Below are positions 54,201 to 61,333 of a stretch of 64,000 nucleotides of DNA, one piece after another (within the stretch, counting starts at the first letter, position 1; each line of letters starts with the position of its first letter). Origin of the DNA: Anaerolineales bacterium. GTDB lineage: Bacteria > Chloroflexota > Anaerolineae > Anaerolineales > Villigracilaceae. The position numbers were made by a program, and so were the translations under genes. The stretch is from contig JACKAW010000007.1 of the NCBI GenBank assembly GCA_020634885.1, positions 1 to 64,000 on the forward strand. The letters are read 5' to 3'. The notes beneath the pieces were generated by a model. The model did not search any database. It had not been told where the DNA came from and saw only the letters and a list, made by a program, of their open reading frames with translations.

Positions 54201-54765
54201 CTTTGTGAATGCCCGTGATGGCGGCTTTGACTTCGAGAATATCTTGCGAGGTTTCAATTAAAAGAAGATCGACACCGCCTTGAATGAGTCCCACCGTCTG
54301 TTCGCGGAAAGTGTCGATGAGTTCATCGTATTTGACGTTTGAGAGTTCGGGGTCATTAGTAGACGGCAACTTGCCAGACGGACCAATCGAGCCAGCGACG
54401 AAGCGCGGCTGACCAGTCTTCGCGGCGAATTCATCTGCCACTTTGCGGGCGAGGCTCGCCGCAGCAACGTTGATCTCGATGATGCGATCTTGCAGTTTGT
54501 ATTCCTGCATCGTCAAACGGTTCGAGCGGAAGGTGTCCGTCTCGAGCACATCCACGCCCGCTTCGAGGAACGAGCGATGTACTTTTTCCACGGCTTCGGG
54601 ATACGAGATGACGAGGTAATCGTTGCATCCGTTGTATTGCTCGCCGCCGAAATGCTCGGCGGTCAGGTCTTGCAGTTGCAGGCTCGTGCCCATCGCGCCA
54701 TCGAAGACGAGGACTTTCTTTTCCATTACATCGAGGTAACGGCGATTGGTGTATTGTCTTTTCAT
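51253..54765 (-). CDS. metH: cobalamin-dependent methionine synthase
   Basis: 1170 residues, a full four-module MetH. Homocysteine domain (1-320): VLVFDGAMGTSLQ, zinc Cys in LNCSTGP and VGGCCGTTP. Pterin domain (about 345-620): GERCNAQGSRKFK. Cobalamin cap and binding domain (about 640-900): YGDVHDIGKNLVKTILANN with the cobalt-ligand His near 752. C-terminal AdoMet reactivation domain (about 920-1170): KRYSWGYPAIPELED. It makes methionine from 5-methyl-THF. The linker after the first domain carries an AATTACC-type repeat encoding NNYQLPIT. No SAM or cobalamin riboswitch is seen in the short upstream gap. Confidence 0.97.
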   Translation of the reverse strand: MKRQYTNRRYLDVMEKKVLVFDGAMGTSLQLQDLTAEHFGGEQYNGCNDYLVISYPEAVEKVHRSFLEAGVDVLETDTFRSNRLTMQEYKLQDRIIEINVAAASLARKVADEFAAKTGQPRFVAGSIGPSGKLPSTNDPELSNVKYDELIDTFREQTVGLIQGGVDLLLIETSQDILEVKAAITGIHKAFSETNVYLPIQAQVTLDTTGRMLLGTDINASLTILEGMGIDVIGLNCSTGPEHMREPIRFLGENSVLPVSCIPNAGLPLNVDGQAVYPLEPEPYANDMYEFVTKHNVRVVGGCCGTTPAHLKLLVDKLNNYQLPITDAPRRSTPQLASAMSAIAMRQDPAPTLLGERCNAQGSRKFKRLLLEEDYDGILDVAREQVAGGAHALDISVAVTERADEAEQMRKVVKKLQMGVDVPLVIDTTELDVLEVALQTAPGRCLINSTHLEAGREKADKVFALAKKYNAAVIVLTIDEQGMAKTAQRKLEVAQRIYDIAVNDHGLKAEDLVFDDLTFTLATGDPEFIDSAKETIEGIRLIESALPGVMTSLGVSNLSFGFAPQARPALNSVMLYHCVQAGLDMAIVNAAHVMPYAEISAEEKELCEDLIFNRREDALQRFIQYFEKVEVSTGSNVADPTEGMTSEQKLHWKIVHRFKDGVEADIDEIINREPTGGRSARHEVAVGVLNNTLLPAMKEVGDKFGAGELILPFVLQSAEVMKKTVSHLENYLEKVEGVSKGLVVLATVYGDVHDIGKNLVKTILANNGYDVIDLGKQVPAETIISKAVEVNATAIGLSALLVSTSKQMPLIVNELQRRKLNFPVLIGGAAINRRFGRRILQTEDGATYEAGVFYCKDAFEGLETMDTLIDKNKRPELLEKIRKESDMELNRASQSAPTVASAQRSSVTPAPILLPAKLGQRIVKDMPLEMVLKHLNMNELYRLSWGAKNTHGAAWEKLKAEFDARLATMTKDALKEGWLKPQAVYGYFACQADGNDLIIYEDAESKKEISRFTFPRQPYDDHLALSDYYASVESGQMDVVALQVVTVGQAASDKFDKLQAANNYTEAYFVHGLAVQAAEATANYLHEHVRRELGIGEEQGKRYSWGYPAIPELEDHFKVFKLLPAAETELGMSLSVSGQLIPEQSTAAIIVHHKDAKYYAVGESRVEQLTK

Positions 54766-54789
54766 TTATTATTTTTCCTTATCATTTTT

Positions 54790-54817
54790 TTTACCACAGA
54801 TAAACCCAGATGAACCG
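54790..54817. repeat. ACCACAGATAAACCCAGATG-type repeat
   Basis: Intergenic ACCACAGATAAACCCAGATGAAC just upstream of metH. It resembles dispersed ACCACAGAT.ACACAGAT repeats seen in many genomes. No function inferred. Confidence 0.4.
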
Positions 54818-54822
54818 GATTA

Positions 54823-55257
54823 TCAGAAAAGTTTTTTCTTTAGTGTGAGGTCATATTCTTCATAACCAAGTTTCTTATAAAGCGAGAGTGCAGGGATATT
54901 ATCATCTCCTGTTTGCACAAGGATACTTCGCGCACCTTTTTGAACTGCAATTTGTTCAGCGAAGGCAATAAGTCCACTGGCAATGCCATGCTGACGGAAT
55001 TTTTCTAATACATATAACTCGGTCAACTCGGCGTGAGAGGTGGGATATAAAACACTAGGCACTACACGTACGAGGGCAAAACCCACGGCATTATCCGCCG
55101 CCTTGGCGAGGATGACCGTCTCCACGCAGTTCGGGTCACTCATGCGGGCAGCAATGACTTCGGGAGATGCATCCACTTCGTTAAAAAGCAGATTGAGTTT
55201 CGCAATGGTTGGGGCATCCTCGGTGGTGGCAAGGGAGATCACAATATTTTCTTCCAT
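54823..55257 (-). CDS. GNAT-family N-acetyltransferase
   Basis: 144 residues from ATG 55257 (the frame opens at 55350, but earlier codons do not look like the family). Acetyl-CoA binding motif A is ELTELYVLEKFRQHGIASGLIAF, and the C-terminal NIPALSLYKKLGYEEYDL matches motif B. Substrate unknown. Confidence 0.82.
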   Translation of the reverse strand: MEENIVISLATTEDAPTIAKLNLLFNEVDASPEVIAARMSDPNCVETVILAKAADNAVGFALVRVVPSVLYPTSHAELTELYVLEKFRQHGIASGLIAFAEQIAVQKGARSILVQTGDDNIPALSLYKKLGYEEYDLTLKKKLF

Positions 55258-55411
55258 ATTACTTCGCGCCCAAATGAATAGACGCCGTTCCTTCATTCCA
55301 CATTTTTTTTGCGTGATACCGCTGATCTTCCATTCTTCCTGCAATTTCACAAAAGAAATTGGCGAATTTGGAAATTCATTGTTGAATTTTGTATGGTATT
55401 CACTACGTACA

Positions 55412-56623
55412 TTATTCTTTGGGTTTCCTCGCTGCCAGAACGAAACTTGAATTATCGTTCAACGCCCCGCGTAATGGGCTTGCATCCAGCGCCATCACCC
55501 GCCCATTGGCAAAGAACGCAAAGTCGAAGGTAGTGGCATCGCCCGCTTTTTTGCCGGGGATGGGCATCAACCTTGCAGTGAGGGGTTTGTTTAATCGAAG
55601 CGCCAAAGCTGAGAGGTCCAGCAGAAGAGGCGTGATCTCATCCGCCGTTGCATCACCTGCGAGCGGCACAGTATCCAACCCTGTTCCGCAAACCGCTGAA
55701 TACATCAAAGCATCTTTCACAGTCAACACACCTTCGGCAGAGCGTTTCGCCAAAATCGAATCTTCGAGAATAGGCTGCATAAAACCGTTGAAGCCAATGT
55801 GCGGAAAATCTGCACGTTCGATGGCATCTGTGAGGATCGCAGCGGCAGCAAGCGAACCATGCAAACCGATCTTTGGCACGCCCATATTTTCAACAGCCAT
55901 GCCAAGCGAATGAGCATCATCAGGGAAAGGCGCAAGCGAAAAATCAATGCCTTTGAAATCCACGCGCAGGTCTTTTGCAATTTTCGTGATCGCCTGCCCA
56001 TGTTTTGTCATTTCAGAAACCAACCACTGCCTTCCATCGTCCACGGTCTTCGCATTCGCAAACGCATCCACGGCAAGGTCTGCACACTCCACCGCAATTC
56101 CAAAAGCAGGTTGATCGGATGTGTGATACGCCCCCGGGAAGAACGGAGCATTCGCGCCCACATTCGCCAGCGCGGTGAAATGCAGGTTGGCGAATCCGTT
56201 CGGGTCAATGGGAGCGTTCCTCACGATGATCTCTGCACACGCTTTGACCTGTGCCATGCGGATGGTCTGCGCATCTGCCATGACAGCGCTAAAGAAGATG
56301 TTCTCGCTCGCGGCAATCGCCTCAGGGATGACCCGATAACTGGTCGGCGCTTCCGGCAGGGCTGGGCCCAACGCCGCAAACGATACGCCGATCTCCCGCA
56401 TGGACGTTGAAAAATTCTCGGCATACTTTGGCAGTTCAGCGATATGACTTTCACCCAGCATCTTCACGAAAGAAACCGTCGCCACACGCACAGTTTGCAC
56501 TTCGTAGCCCGCCGATTCATACGCCGCTTTTGCCTTGGATAAAAAATCTCCTGCTTCACGCAGGATATTTTCTTTTATGGGAGAGCCTGGGTTGCAAAAA
56601 TAGGTAATGGATCGAATCTTCAT
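55412..56623 (-). CDS. DUF711 family protein
   Basis: 403 residues of the DUF711/UPF0210 type, related to glycyl-radical-associated PFL-like folds. Family-typical segments include MKIRSITYFCNPGSP at the N-terminus, GIDFSLAPFPDDAHSLG, and VCGTGLDTVPLAGDAT. No known biochemical function. AUG start preceded by GAGAGATAAACATT. Confidence 0.8.
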   Translation of the reverse strand: MKIRSITYFCNPGSPIKENILREAGDFLSKAKAAYESAGYEVQTVRVATVSFVKMLGESHIAELPKYAENFSTSMREIGVSFAALGPALPEAPTSYRVIPEAIAASENIFFSAVMADAQTIRMAQVKACAEIIVRNAPIDPNGFANLHFTALANVGANAPFFPGAYHTSDQPAFGIAVECADLAVDAFANAKTVDDGRQWLVSEMTKHGQAITKIAKDLRVDFKGIDFSLAPFPDDAHSLGMAVENMGVPKIGLHGSLAAAAILTDAIERADFPHIGFNGFMQPILEDSILAKRSAEGVLTVKDALMYSAVCGTGLDTVPLAGDATADEITPLLLDLSALALRLNKPLTARLMPIPGKKAGDATTFDFAFFANGRVMALDASPLRGALNDNSSFVLAARKPKE

Positions 56624-56628
56624 AATGT

Positions 56629-56985
56629 TTATCTCTCCTCTTTTTCCTCATTTTGCCTGGCAGATGGTTTAATGAAGCCGGAACGTTCCCCCAATAAAAA
56701 GATAAAGCCAGAGAGCAGCCCAATTCCGACAAAGATATAAACCATGGTAAATATCTTGCCCGCATCGGTTTTGGGTGAAAAATCACCATAACCGACCGTG
56801 GTCAATGTGATGACAGTGAAATACAACGAGTCCAGAACCCGCCACCCTTCCACCTTTGAATAAAACCAGGTTCCCATCCCAATAATTCCAAGCACCCAAT
56901 AAAGCAAAGCACGAAAGTCTCGATCTTGCATTCCATGCCAAATAGTTCTAAAAAAGCGATAAATTAAAATAAAAAAAGCAGGCAT
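56629..56985 (-). CDS. small two-TM potassium channel
   Basis: 118 residues: one TM helix (about 26-44), a pore helix and selectivity filter TTVGYGDF (residues 62-69), a second TM (about 76-98) and a short charged tail. This is the minimal KcsA-like Ion_trans_2 layout without regulatory domains. Its ATG follows the preceding methyltransferase stop codon with no gap, so the genes are cotranscribed. Confidence 0.88.
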   Translation of the reverse strand: MPAFFILIYRFFRTIWHGMQDRDFRALLYWVLGIIGMGTWFYSKVEGWRVLDSLYFTVITLTTVGYGDFSPKTDAGKIFTMVYIFVGIGLLSGFIFLLGERSGFIKPSARQNEEKEER

Positions 56986-57762
56986 TTAGTTCTCCATTTT
57001 AGTTCGTTGACGCATCACCTCGAACATCAGCACCGACCCCGCCGCCCCTGCATTCAGAGACTCGGTTTCACCAGACATCGGAATGCTGACACTTCCATCT
57101 GCCAACTTCCGCGCAGATTCACTTGCACCCTCCGCTTCGTTGCCAATGATCAACACCACAGGCGTGCGTAAATCCGTTTCCCAGCAAGATCGTCCTTCCA
57201 TATCCGCAACATAAACCTGAAATCCTTTGGACGCAGCCTCAATCTCGTCCCAACTCATCGAGCAGATCGGCAGGCGAAAATGAGCGCCCATGCCAGAACG
57301 AAGCACCTTTGGCGCGAAAGCATCCGTCGTTTCGGGCGGAATGAGAACCGCCGCCACCCCAGCCGCCGCAGCAGACCGAAGCAGTGTGCCCAAATTTCCA
57401 GGATCGCGGATTTGGTCTGGGATGAGGATGAAGTTGGCAGATCGGGGAATTGGCAAGTTGGTCGATTCTAAAACAGCCAGAATACCCTGCGGCGTTTCCG
57501 TCTCACTGATGGATTTCATCACACTGGCAGAGACTTCCTCCACATCCACACCCGCCGCCCTAAGACTTTCCACCTGCGACCTGCCGCGCTCACTCAACGT
57601 TTCATCATAAAGCGCAAACCTAAACTTCCAATTTGCGTTCACTGCCTCTTCCACCAGCCGCACCCCTTCAGCAACAAATACCCCCGCCTCACGGCGTTCT
57701 TTGGCACGTCCCAATAAAGCACGCACAAGTTTGATCTTTGAATTTTGGTTGGAGGTAATCAT
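56986..57762 (-). CDS. TrmH/SpoU-family RNA 2'-O-methyltransferase
   Basis: 258 residues with an N-terminal substrate-binding domain (RAKERREAGVFVAEGVRLVEEA) and a SPOUT knot domain. Motif 1 is DQIRDPGNLGTLLRSAAAAG, motif 2 IGNEAEGAS, motif 3 SIPMSGETESLNAGAAGSVLMFE. Probably methylates a ribose in 23S rRNA or tRNA. An in-frame heptamer-like tract (57432-57465) encodes TNLPIPRSANF between the two domains. Confidence 0.9.
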   Translation of the reverse strand: MITSNQNSKIKLVRALLGRAKERREAGVFVAEGVRLVEEAVNANWKFRFALYDETLSERGRSQVESLRAAGVDVEEVSASVMKSISETETPQGILAVLESTNLPIPRSANFILIPDQIRDPGNLGTLLRSAAAAGVAAVLIPPETTDAFAPKVLRSGMGAHFRLPICSMSWDEIEAASKGFQVYVADMEGRSCWETDLRTPVVLIIGNEAEGASESARKLADGSVSIPMSGETESLNAGAAGSVLMFEVMRQRTKMEN

Positions 57763-57795
57763 TGGAAGGAAGAATATAGAATCAGGAATGCAGAA

Positions 57796-58359
57796 TTATT
57801 GGAAGTACGTTTTCCAAACAGTTTGAAAAACATCAATTGTAGGCTGGTCATACAGCACAATGCGGACTTGTTTTAATTCAGAGTTTGAATTCTTTTCGAA
57901 ATACGCTGCAACAGATCTAAAGATAATTCCCGCCGCACGGTCTTTGGGAAAACCAAAGATGCCAGTTGAAATCGCAGGCATGGATATGGATTCGCATTTC
58001 AATTCGTCCGCCACCCGCAAAGAACCATTTACAGCATCTTGCAATTTTGTATCTTCATTTCCATCCCCCCACACCGGACCCACAGCGTGGATCACATACT
58101 TCGCAGGCAGGTTCCCGCCCGAGGTCCAGGCAGGATGCGCGTGTGAGACCAACCCATGTTTACGAACCCAGGCATCACTTTCTTCCTGGATCTTCGATCC
58201 GCCTTTTTTCAAGATCGCCCAAGCCACTCCGCCGCCATGCGCAAGATGTTCATTGGCAGCATTAACGATCGCATCCACTTCTTCGGTGGTGATATCGCCT
58301 TGCACGATCTGTAATAACTGACCTGCTGTAAATTTCTTTTCGATCTGCACTATGTTCAT
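57796..58359 (-). CDS. macrodomain ADP-ribose hydrolase-like protein
   Basis: 187 residues: a single macrodomain with IVQGDITTEEVDAIVNAANEHLAHGGGVAWAI, VIHAVGPVWGDG and SMPAISTGIFGFPKDRAAGI. This fits the MacroD/TARG-like group that binds or removes ADP-ribose or deacetylates O-acetyl-ADP-ribose. A TAAAAT ends six bases before the ATG (minus 58371-58366), so it may be leaderless. Confidence 0.9.
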   Translation of the reverse strand: MNIVQIEKKFTAGQLLQIVQGDITTEEVDAIVNAANEHLAHGGGVAWAILKKGGSKIQEESDAWVRKHGLVSHAHPAWTSGGNLPAKYVIHAVGPVWGDGNEDTKLQDAVNGSLRVADELKCESISMPAISTGIFGFPKDRAAGIIFRSVAAYFEKNSNSELKQVRIVLYDQPTIDVFQTVWKTYFQ

Positions 58360-58372
58360 AAAACCATTTTAC

Positions 58373-58414
58373 CCCGTTAAAAAACTGTAGGTCACGCTTG
58401 AAGCGTGACCTACA
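58373..58414 (-). terminator. terminator of infC-rpmI-rplT operon
   Basis: A 14-bp perfect stem (58386-58399 with 58401-58414); on the minus strand it is followed by AGTTTTTT. The macrodomain -10 box lies directly after it. Confidence 0.88.
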
Positions 58415-58429
58415 AAATTTATTGCAAAA

Positions 58430-58771
58430 TTACTTGGTTTGTGCAACAACTGCGGCGAAGGCTTGCGGGTTCTTCACAGCAATATCGGCAAGCATCTTGC
58501 GGTTGATGTCGATATTCGCCTTCTTCATGGCAGACACCAAACGGCTGTAGGTTGTGCCATTCAAGCGAGCCGCGGCATTGATGCGGGCGATCCACAACTT
58601 GCGAAGATCGCGTTTGCGTACGCGGCGGTCACGAGTGGCGTACCAGAGGCTCTTTAGCATTGCCTCGTTGGCTCGTTTGAACAACGTGCTCTTTGAGCCG
58701 CGCTGTCCTTTCGTGATCTTCAAAACTTTCTTGTGACGTAAGTGCCCTTGCGGGCCTCCTTTAACGCGCAT
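58430..58771 (-). CDS. rplT: 50S ribosomal protein L20
   Basis: 113 residues, basic, with LKITKGQRGSKSTLFKRANEAMLKSLWYATRDRRVRKRD and the L20 C-terminal INAAARLNGTTYSRLVSAM. Assembly protein of the large subunit. Third gene of the infC-rpmI-rplT operon. AGGAGGTAGAAAT precedes the ATG. Confidence 0.97.
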   Translation of the reverse strand: MRVKGGPQGHLRHKKVLKITKGQRGSKSTLFKRANEAMLKSLWYATRDRRVRKRDLRKLWIARINAAARLNGTTYSRLVSAMKKANIDINRKMLADIAVKNPQAFAAVVAQTK

Positions 58772-58877
58772 TGTATTTCTACCTCCTGCAAACTCGCGGG
58801 CGTCGGCGGGCTATGAACCTCACCAGTTGCGCACACCCGAAAGCCGCAAATAAAAAAAATTCGACGATCGGAAAGGC

Positions 58878-59111
58878 TTAGCCTTCCATGTTGGGTGCGA
58901 GGCGCTTAATGCGCTTCACGAACTTGCGACCCTTCACCACAATGGTCTCACTTAAGAGCGCCTTGGTGCGGTCCGAAGTGCGGCGGCGCAAGTGGCTTTT
59001 GCCACCCTTGGTGCGCACCAACACACCGGAACCCGTCAGGCGAAATCGTTTGGATGTCGCCTTGTGGGTCTTGAGTTTGAATTTCTTGCCAGGTTTAGCT
59101 TTGCGTGGCAT
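58878..59111 (-). CDS. rpmI: 50S ribosomal protein L35
   Basis: 77 residues, very basic: KPGKKFKLKTHKATSKRF with RTKGGKSHLRRRTSDRTKALLS, normal L35 but slightly long at the C-terminus (RIKRLAPNMEG). Middle gene of the IF3-L35-L20 operon; gaps of about 90-105 nt on either side. Confidence 0.96.
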   Translation of the reverse strand: MPRKAKPGKKFKLKTHKATSKRFRLTGSGVLVRTKGGKSHLRRRTSDRTKALLSETIVVKGRKFVKRIKRLAPNMEG

Positions 59112-59199
59112 CGCGTAGTTCTCCTTTCAGACAATATAAACCGCGGACATTTCTGCCCGCGGACGAATCACATCTTTGGGGTCGTGCTCACCTCTCAGG

Positions 59200-59769
59200 C
59201 TACGCTTCTTCTTTTGTTTCAGCCTGTTCGGGTTTCTCTTTCTTTTTCGGCACCACAGCCTTGTTCGGAGCCATTACCACCAACATGGTGCGTCCTTCCA
59301 TTTGCGGAGGAACTTCGATGACGGCGACATCCGAAAGGTCTTGGGCAATTTCCTTGAGGTCTTCCAACGCAATTTCGGGGTAATCCATTTCGCGTCCACG
59401 GAACTTGACCGTCACACGAACCTTGTGCCCCTGCTGTAACCAGCGGCGGGCATCATCCACCTTGAAACCACGGTGAGCTTCGTTCGTTTTCGGGCGCAGA
59501 CGAATCTCTTTGACCTCGATCTTGGTCTGAGATTTTCTGGCTTCGCGTTCCTTCTTCGCCTTTTCGTAGATGAACTTACCAAAGTCCATTACACGGCAAA
59601 CGGGCGGATTCGCTCCGGGCGAGACCTCTACAAGGTCCAAGTCCGCTTCGCGTGCTATTCTCAAGGCTTCCTTGATGCTGACAACACCCACGTTGCCCCC
59701 ATCCGGACCGATCAGACGCACTTCCGCGACGCGGATACCCTCATTTACTCGAAATTCGTTGGCGCTTAT
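59200..59769 (-). CDS. infC: translation initiation factor IF-3 (AUA start)
   Basis: 189 residues. Binds 30S and keeps non-initiator codons out. The N-domain has NEFRVNEGIRVAEVRLIGPDG and the C-domain KVRVTVKFRGREMDYPEIALE. No ATG, GTG or TTG lies between the upstream in-frame TAA and the conserved NEGIRVAEVRLI. The GTG at 59721 would delete that segment and lacks a Shine-Dalgarno. ATA at 59769 sits six bases after AGAGGAG, so I choose it. Rare start codons (AUU) are the known basis of IF3 autoregulation in Escherichia coli. The C-terminus is Lys/Glu-rich. Confidence 0.9.
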   Translation of the reverse strand: MSANEFRVNEGIRVAEVRLIGPDGGNVGVVSIKEALRIAREADLDLVEVSPGANPPVCRVMDFGKFIYEKAKKEREARKSQTKIEVKEIRLRPKTNEAHRGFKVDDARRWLQQGHKVRVTVKFRGREMDYPEIALEDLKEIAQDLSDVAVIEVPPQMEGRTMLVVMAPNKAVVPKKKEKPEQAETKEEA

Positions 59770-59832
59770 ATGTTTCTCCTCTTGGCTTATTTACAAAGCA
59801 ACCCAGCTTTTGGCTGGTTTTTTAGCGGGCGA

Positions 59833-59862
59833 ATAATACCATGAAGGCAGGTGACTCGTCAA
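59833..59862 (-). promoter_or_regulatory. promoter of infC operon
   Basis: Minus-strand TTGACG (59862-59857), 18-bp spacer, TATTAT (59838-59833). The predicted leader of about 55 nt contains an AACCAGC/GCTGGGTT hairpin (59789-59812) before the ribosome site. Confidence 0.75.
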
Positions 59863-59885
59863 CAAAATGGCGCTTCATTTAACAG

Positions 59886-59915
59886 AAAAGGAGCCGGTGA
59901 AAGCCAGCTCCTTTT
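59886..59915 (-). terminator. trxA terminator
   Basis: AAAAGGAGC/GCTCCTTTT stem (59886-59894 with 59907-59915), with a further 3-bp pairing in the loop. T-rich on the minus strand. Confidence 0.85.
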
Positions 59916-59918
59916 TCA

Positions 59919-60242
59919 CTACACATGCGGGGTTACTTTTGCTTCGATCTTATCTTTGGGCAGGTAACCGGTAATGCGTTCTTTGACCTCGCCGCTTTTG
60001 AAAAGCATCAGGGTTGGAATACCCATCACCCCATACTGCATCATGATATTGGGGTTCTGGTCAGCGTCTAATTTGACGACCTTGACCTTGCCCTGCCATT
60101 CTCCGGCAAGTTGTTCTACGATCGGCGCGATCATTTTACAGGGCTGGCACCAATCCGCAGTGAAATCCACCAAAACCGGGGTTTGCGATGTGATAACTTC
60201 CTCTTGGAAATCTTGTTCGGTTACATATTTAACTGAGCTCAT
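59919..60242 (-). CDS. trxA: thioredoxin with WCQPC active site
   Basis: 107 residues, single thioredoxin fold: VLVDFTADWCQPCKMIAPIVEQLA, the buried Asp before it, and cis-Pro in YGVMGIPTLMLFKSG. The redox dipeptide is Gln-Pro (Cys32, Cys35) rather than the usual Gly-Pro, which may shift the redox potential. GGAGG precedes the ATG. Monocistronic with its own terminator. Confidence 0.93.
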   Translation of the reverse strand: MSSVKYVTEQDFQEEVITSQTPVLVDFTADWCQPCKMIAPIVEQLAGEWQGKVKVVKLDADQNPNIMMQYGVMGIPTLMLFKSGEVKERITGYLPKDKIEAKVTPHV

Positions 60243-60293
60243 TTTTGCCTCCGCCTGTTTGGATGGCGCGGTAGCTCATTCCCTTACCTCACA

Positions 60294-60322
60294 TTGACGC
60301 ATGTTTCCTGCCGTGATAGAAT
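60294..60322 (+). promoter_or_regulatory. promoter of tRNA-Lys
   Basis: TTGACG-N17-TAGAAT, ending 18 bases before the tRNA. Confidence 0.82.
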
Positions 60323-60340
60323 GCAAACCGCTTTAAAAAT

Positions 60341-60412
60341 GGGCGCGTAGCTCAATGGTAGAGCAGCGGCCTTTTAAGCCGTTTGTTGAGGTTTCGAGCA
60401 CCTCCGCGCTCA
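60341..60412 (+). tRNA. tRNA-Lys(TTT)
   Basis: Acceptor GGGCGCG/CGCGCTC, D stem GCTC/GAGC, anticodon stem GCGGC/GCCGT with loop CTTTTAA (anticodon TTT), T arm GAGGT-TTCGAGC-ACCTC. CCA is not encoded. Confidence 0.94.
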
Positions 60413-60450
60413 CAAAAACTCCCTTGCATGCAAGGGAGTTTTTGTTTTTT
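60413..60450 (+). terminator. terminator of tRNA-Lys
   Basis: A long perfect palindrome, arms ACAAAAACTCCCTTGC and GCAAGGGAGTTTTTGT (60412-60446), then TTTTT. Confidence 0.92.
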
Positions 60451-60496
60451 AAAATCAAATCATGAGAAGGTGTTGTATTGCCGAGTGATGGGATCG

Positions 60497-61246
60497 CTAC
60501 CCCCACCTTACCGCTTCGCACCTTTCGCAATCGGGTCTGCCACACAAGAGCGAATAAGCATCTTCGTGGATCTTATTAACCACGGCGCGAAGCAATTCGT
60601 TGACCGGAATTGCTTGAAGCGTCACGCCTTCCACTTCAGTTTTGCGGATGAAGGGATTGAGCGTGAGCGAAATGGCGTTGAAGCCTTCCGAATCGCCGGG
60701 GAAGTTGAGGCATTCGATCACACCATCTCCAGTCAGCGCCCAGCGGACAAATTGCATACGTCCTGCCACTTTTTCGCCATAGTGAATACTAAAGTTGACG
60801 CGTTGATCCATACCCGCAAGCAGGATAACTCCGTCCTTTTCTGCCAATGCGTTTATAGGAGCGTACAGGTCATGGACGGTTTGCGAGCGGATGACATCAT
60901 CTGCGCCGATACCTGCAAAAGACAAAGCAGGGTGAATGGAACGCTGCGCCTTCGGGTGTTTGCGGACCAGTTCTGTAAATTTACCAAAGGCTTCATCTGC
61001 GGGCATGGCAGGGGTGAAAGGTTTCGCAAGTGAAGCAACATCTCCTTTGAACCGTGCGGGATGATAATCCAACGGGAGGAGCGCTTTGGGGGTAAAGGTT
61101 GGGGTGAAGAATCCGCTGGTGGTCTCAAGCAGGGCTTTAAGCAATTCATCTGCATTCACAGCGGGGGATGCGTGAACCAGCACAAGGCGTTTTCCAAGGC
61201 TCAGGTCAGAGAGAGCAAAACTGAAATTAAGGGATGAGGCGGGCAT
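60497..61246 (-). CDS. AAC(3)-family N-acetyltransferase-like protein
   Basis: 249 residues related to the aminoglycoside 3-N-acetyltransferase family: LVLVHASPAVNADELLKALLE, TPTFTPKALLPLDYHPARF, AFGKFTELVRKHPKAQRSIHPALSFAGIG and DGVILLAGMDQRVNFSIHYGEKVAGR. The RSxHPxxSFxxxG block and catalytic His/Glu context are present. Chromosomal relatives may acetylate other amines. The C-terminus is unusual: LLCGRPDCERCEAVRWG, a possible metal site. The frame extends to 61288 only through an AGTAGTC-type repeat (MDYSTIRLLDYPT), so ATG 61246 is the likely start. Confidence 0.82.
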   Translation of the reverse strand: MPASSLNFSFALSDLSLGKRLVLVHASPAVNADELLKALLETTSGFFTPTFTPKALLPLDYHPARFKGDVASLAKPFTPAMPADEAFGKFTELVRKHPKAQRSIHPALSFAGIGADDVIRSQTVHDLYAPINALAEKDGVILLAGMDQRVNFSIHYGEKVAGRMQFVRWALTGDGVIECLNFPGDSEGFNAISLTLNPFIRKTEVEGVTLQAIPVNELLRAVVNKIHEDAYSLLCGRPDCERCEAVRWG

Positions 61247-61251
61247 TTTAG

Positions 61252-61318
61252 TCGGGTAGTCAAGCAGTCGAATCGTTGAGTAGTCCAAATCGATCAGGCG
61301 ACGATATGACTACCCAAC
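61252..61318. repeat. AGTAGTC-type heptamer repeat tract
   Basis: Degenerate tandem units such as GGTAGTCAAGCAGTCG, GAGTAGTCC and ACTACCCAACTAACAAACTAC fill the gap between the acetyltransferase and enoyl-CoA hydratase genes. Confidence 0.65.
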
Positions 61319-61333
61319 TAACAAACTACAAGA

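Noticed and set aside
54766..54822. SAM or cobalamin riboswitch before metH
   Set aside because: The gap is under 60 nt and consists of a repeat; too short for either aptamer.
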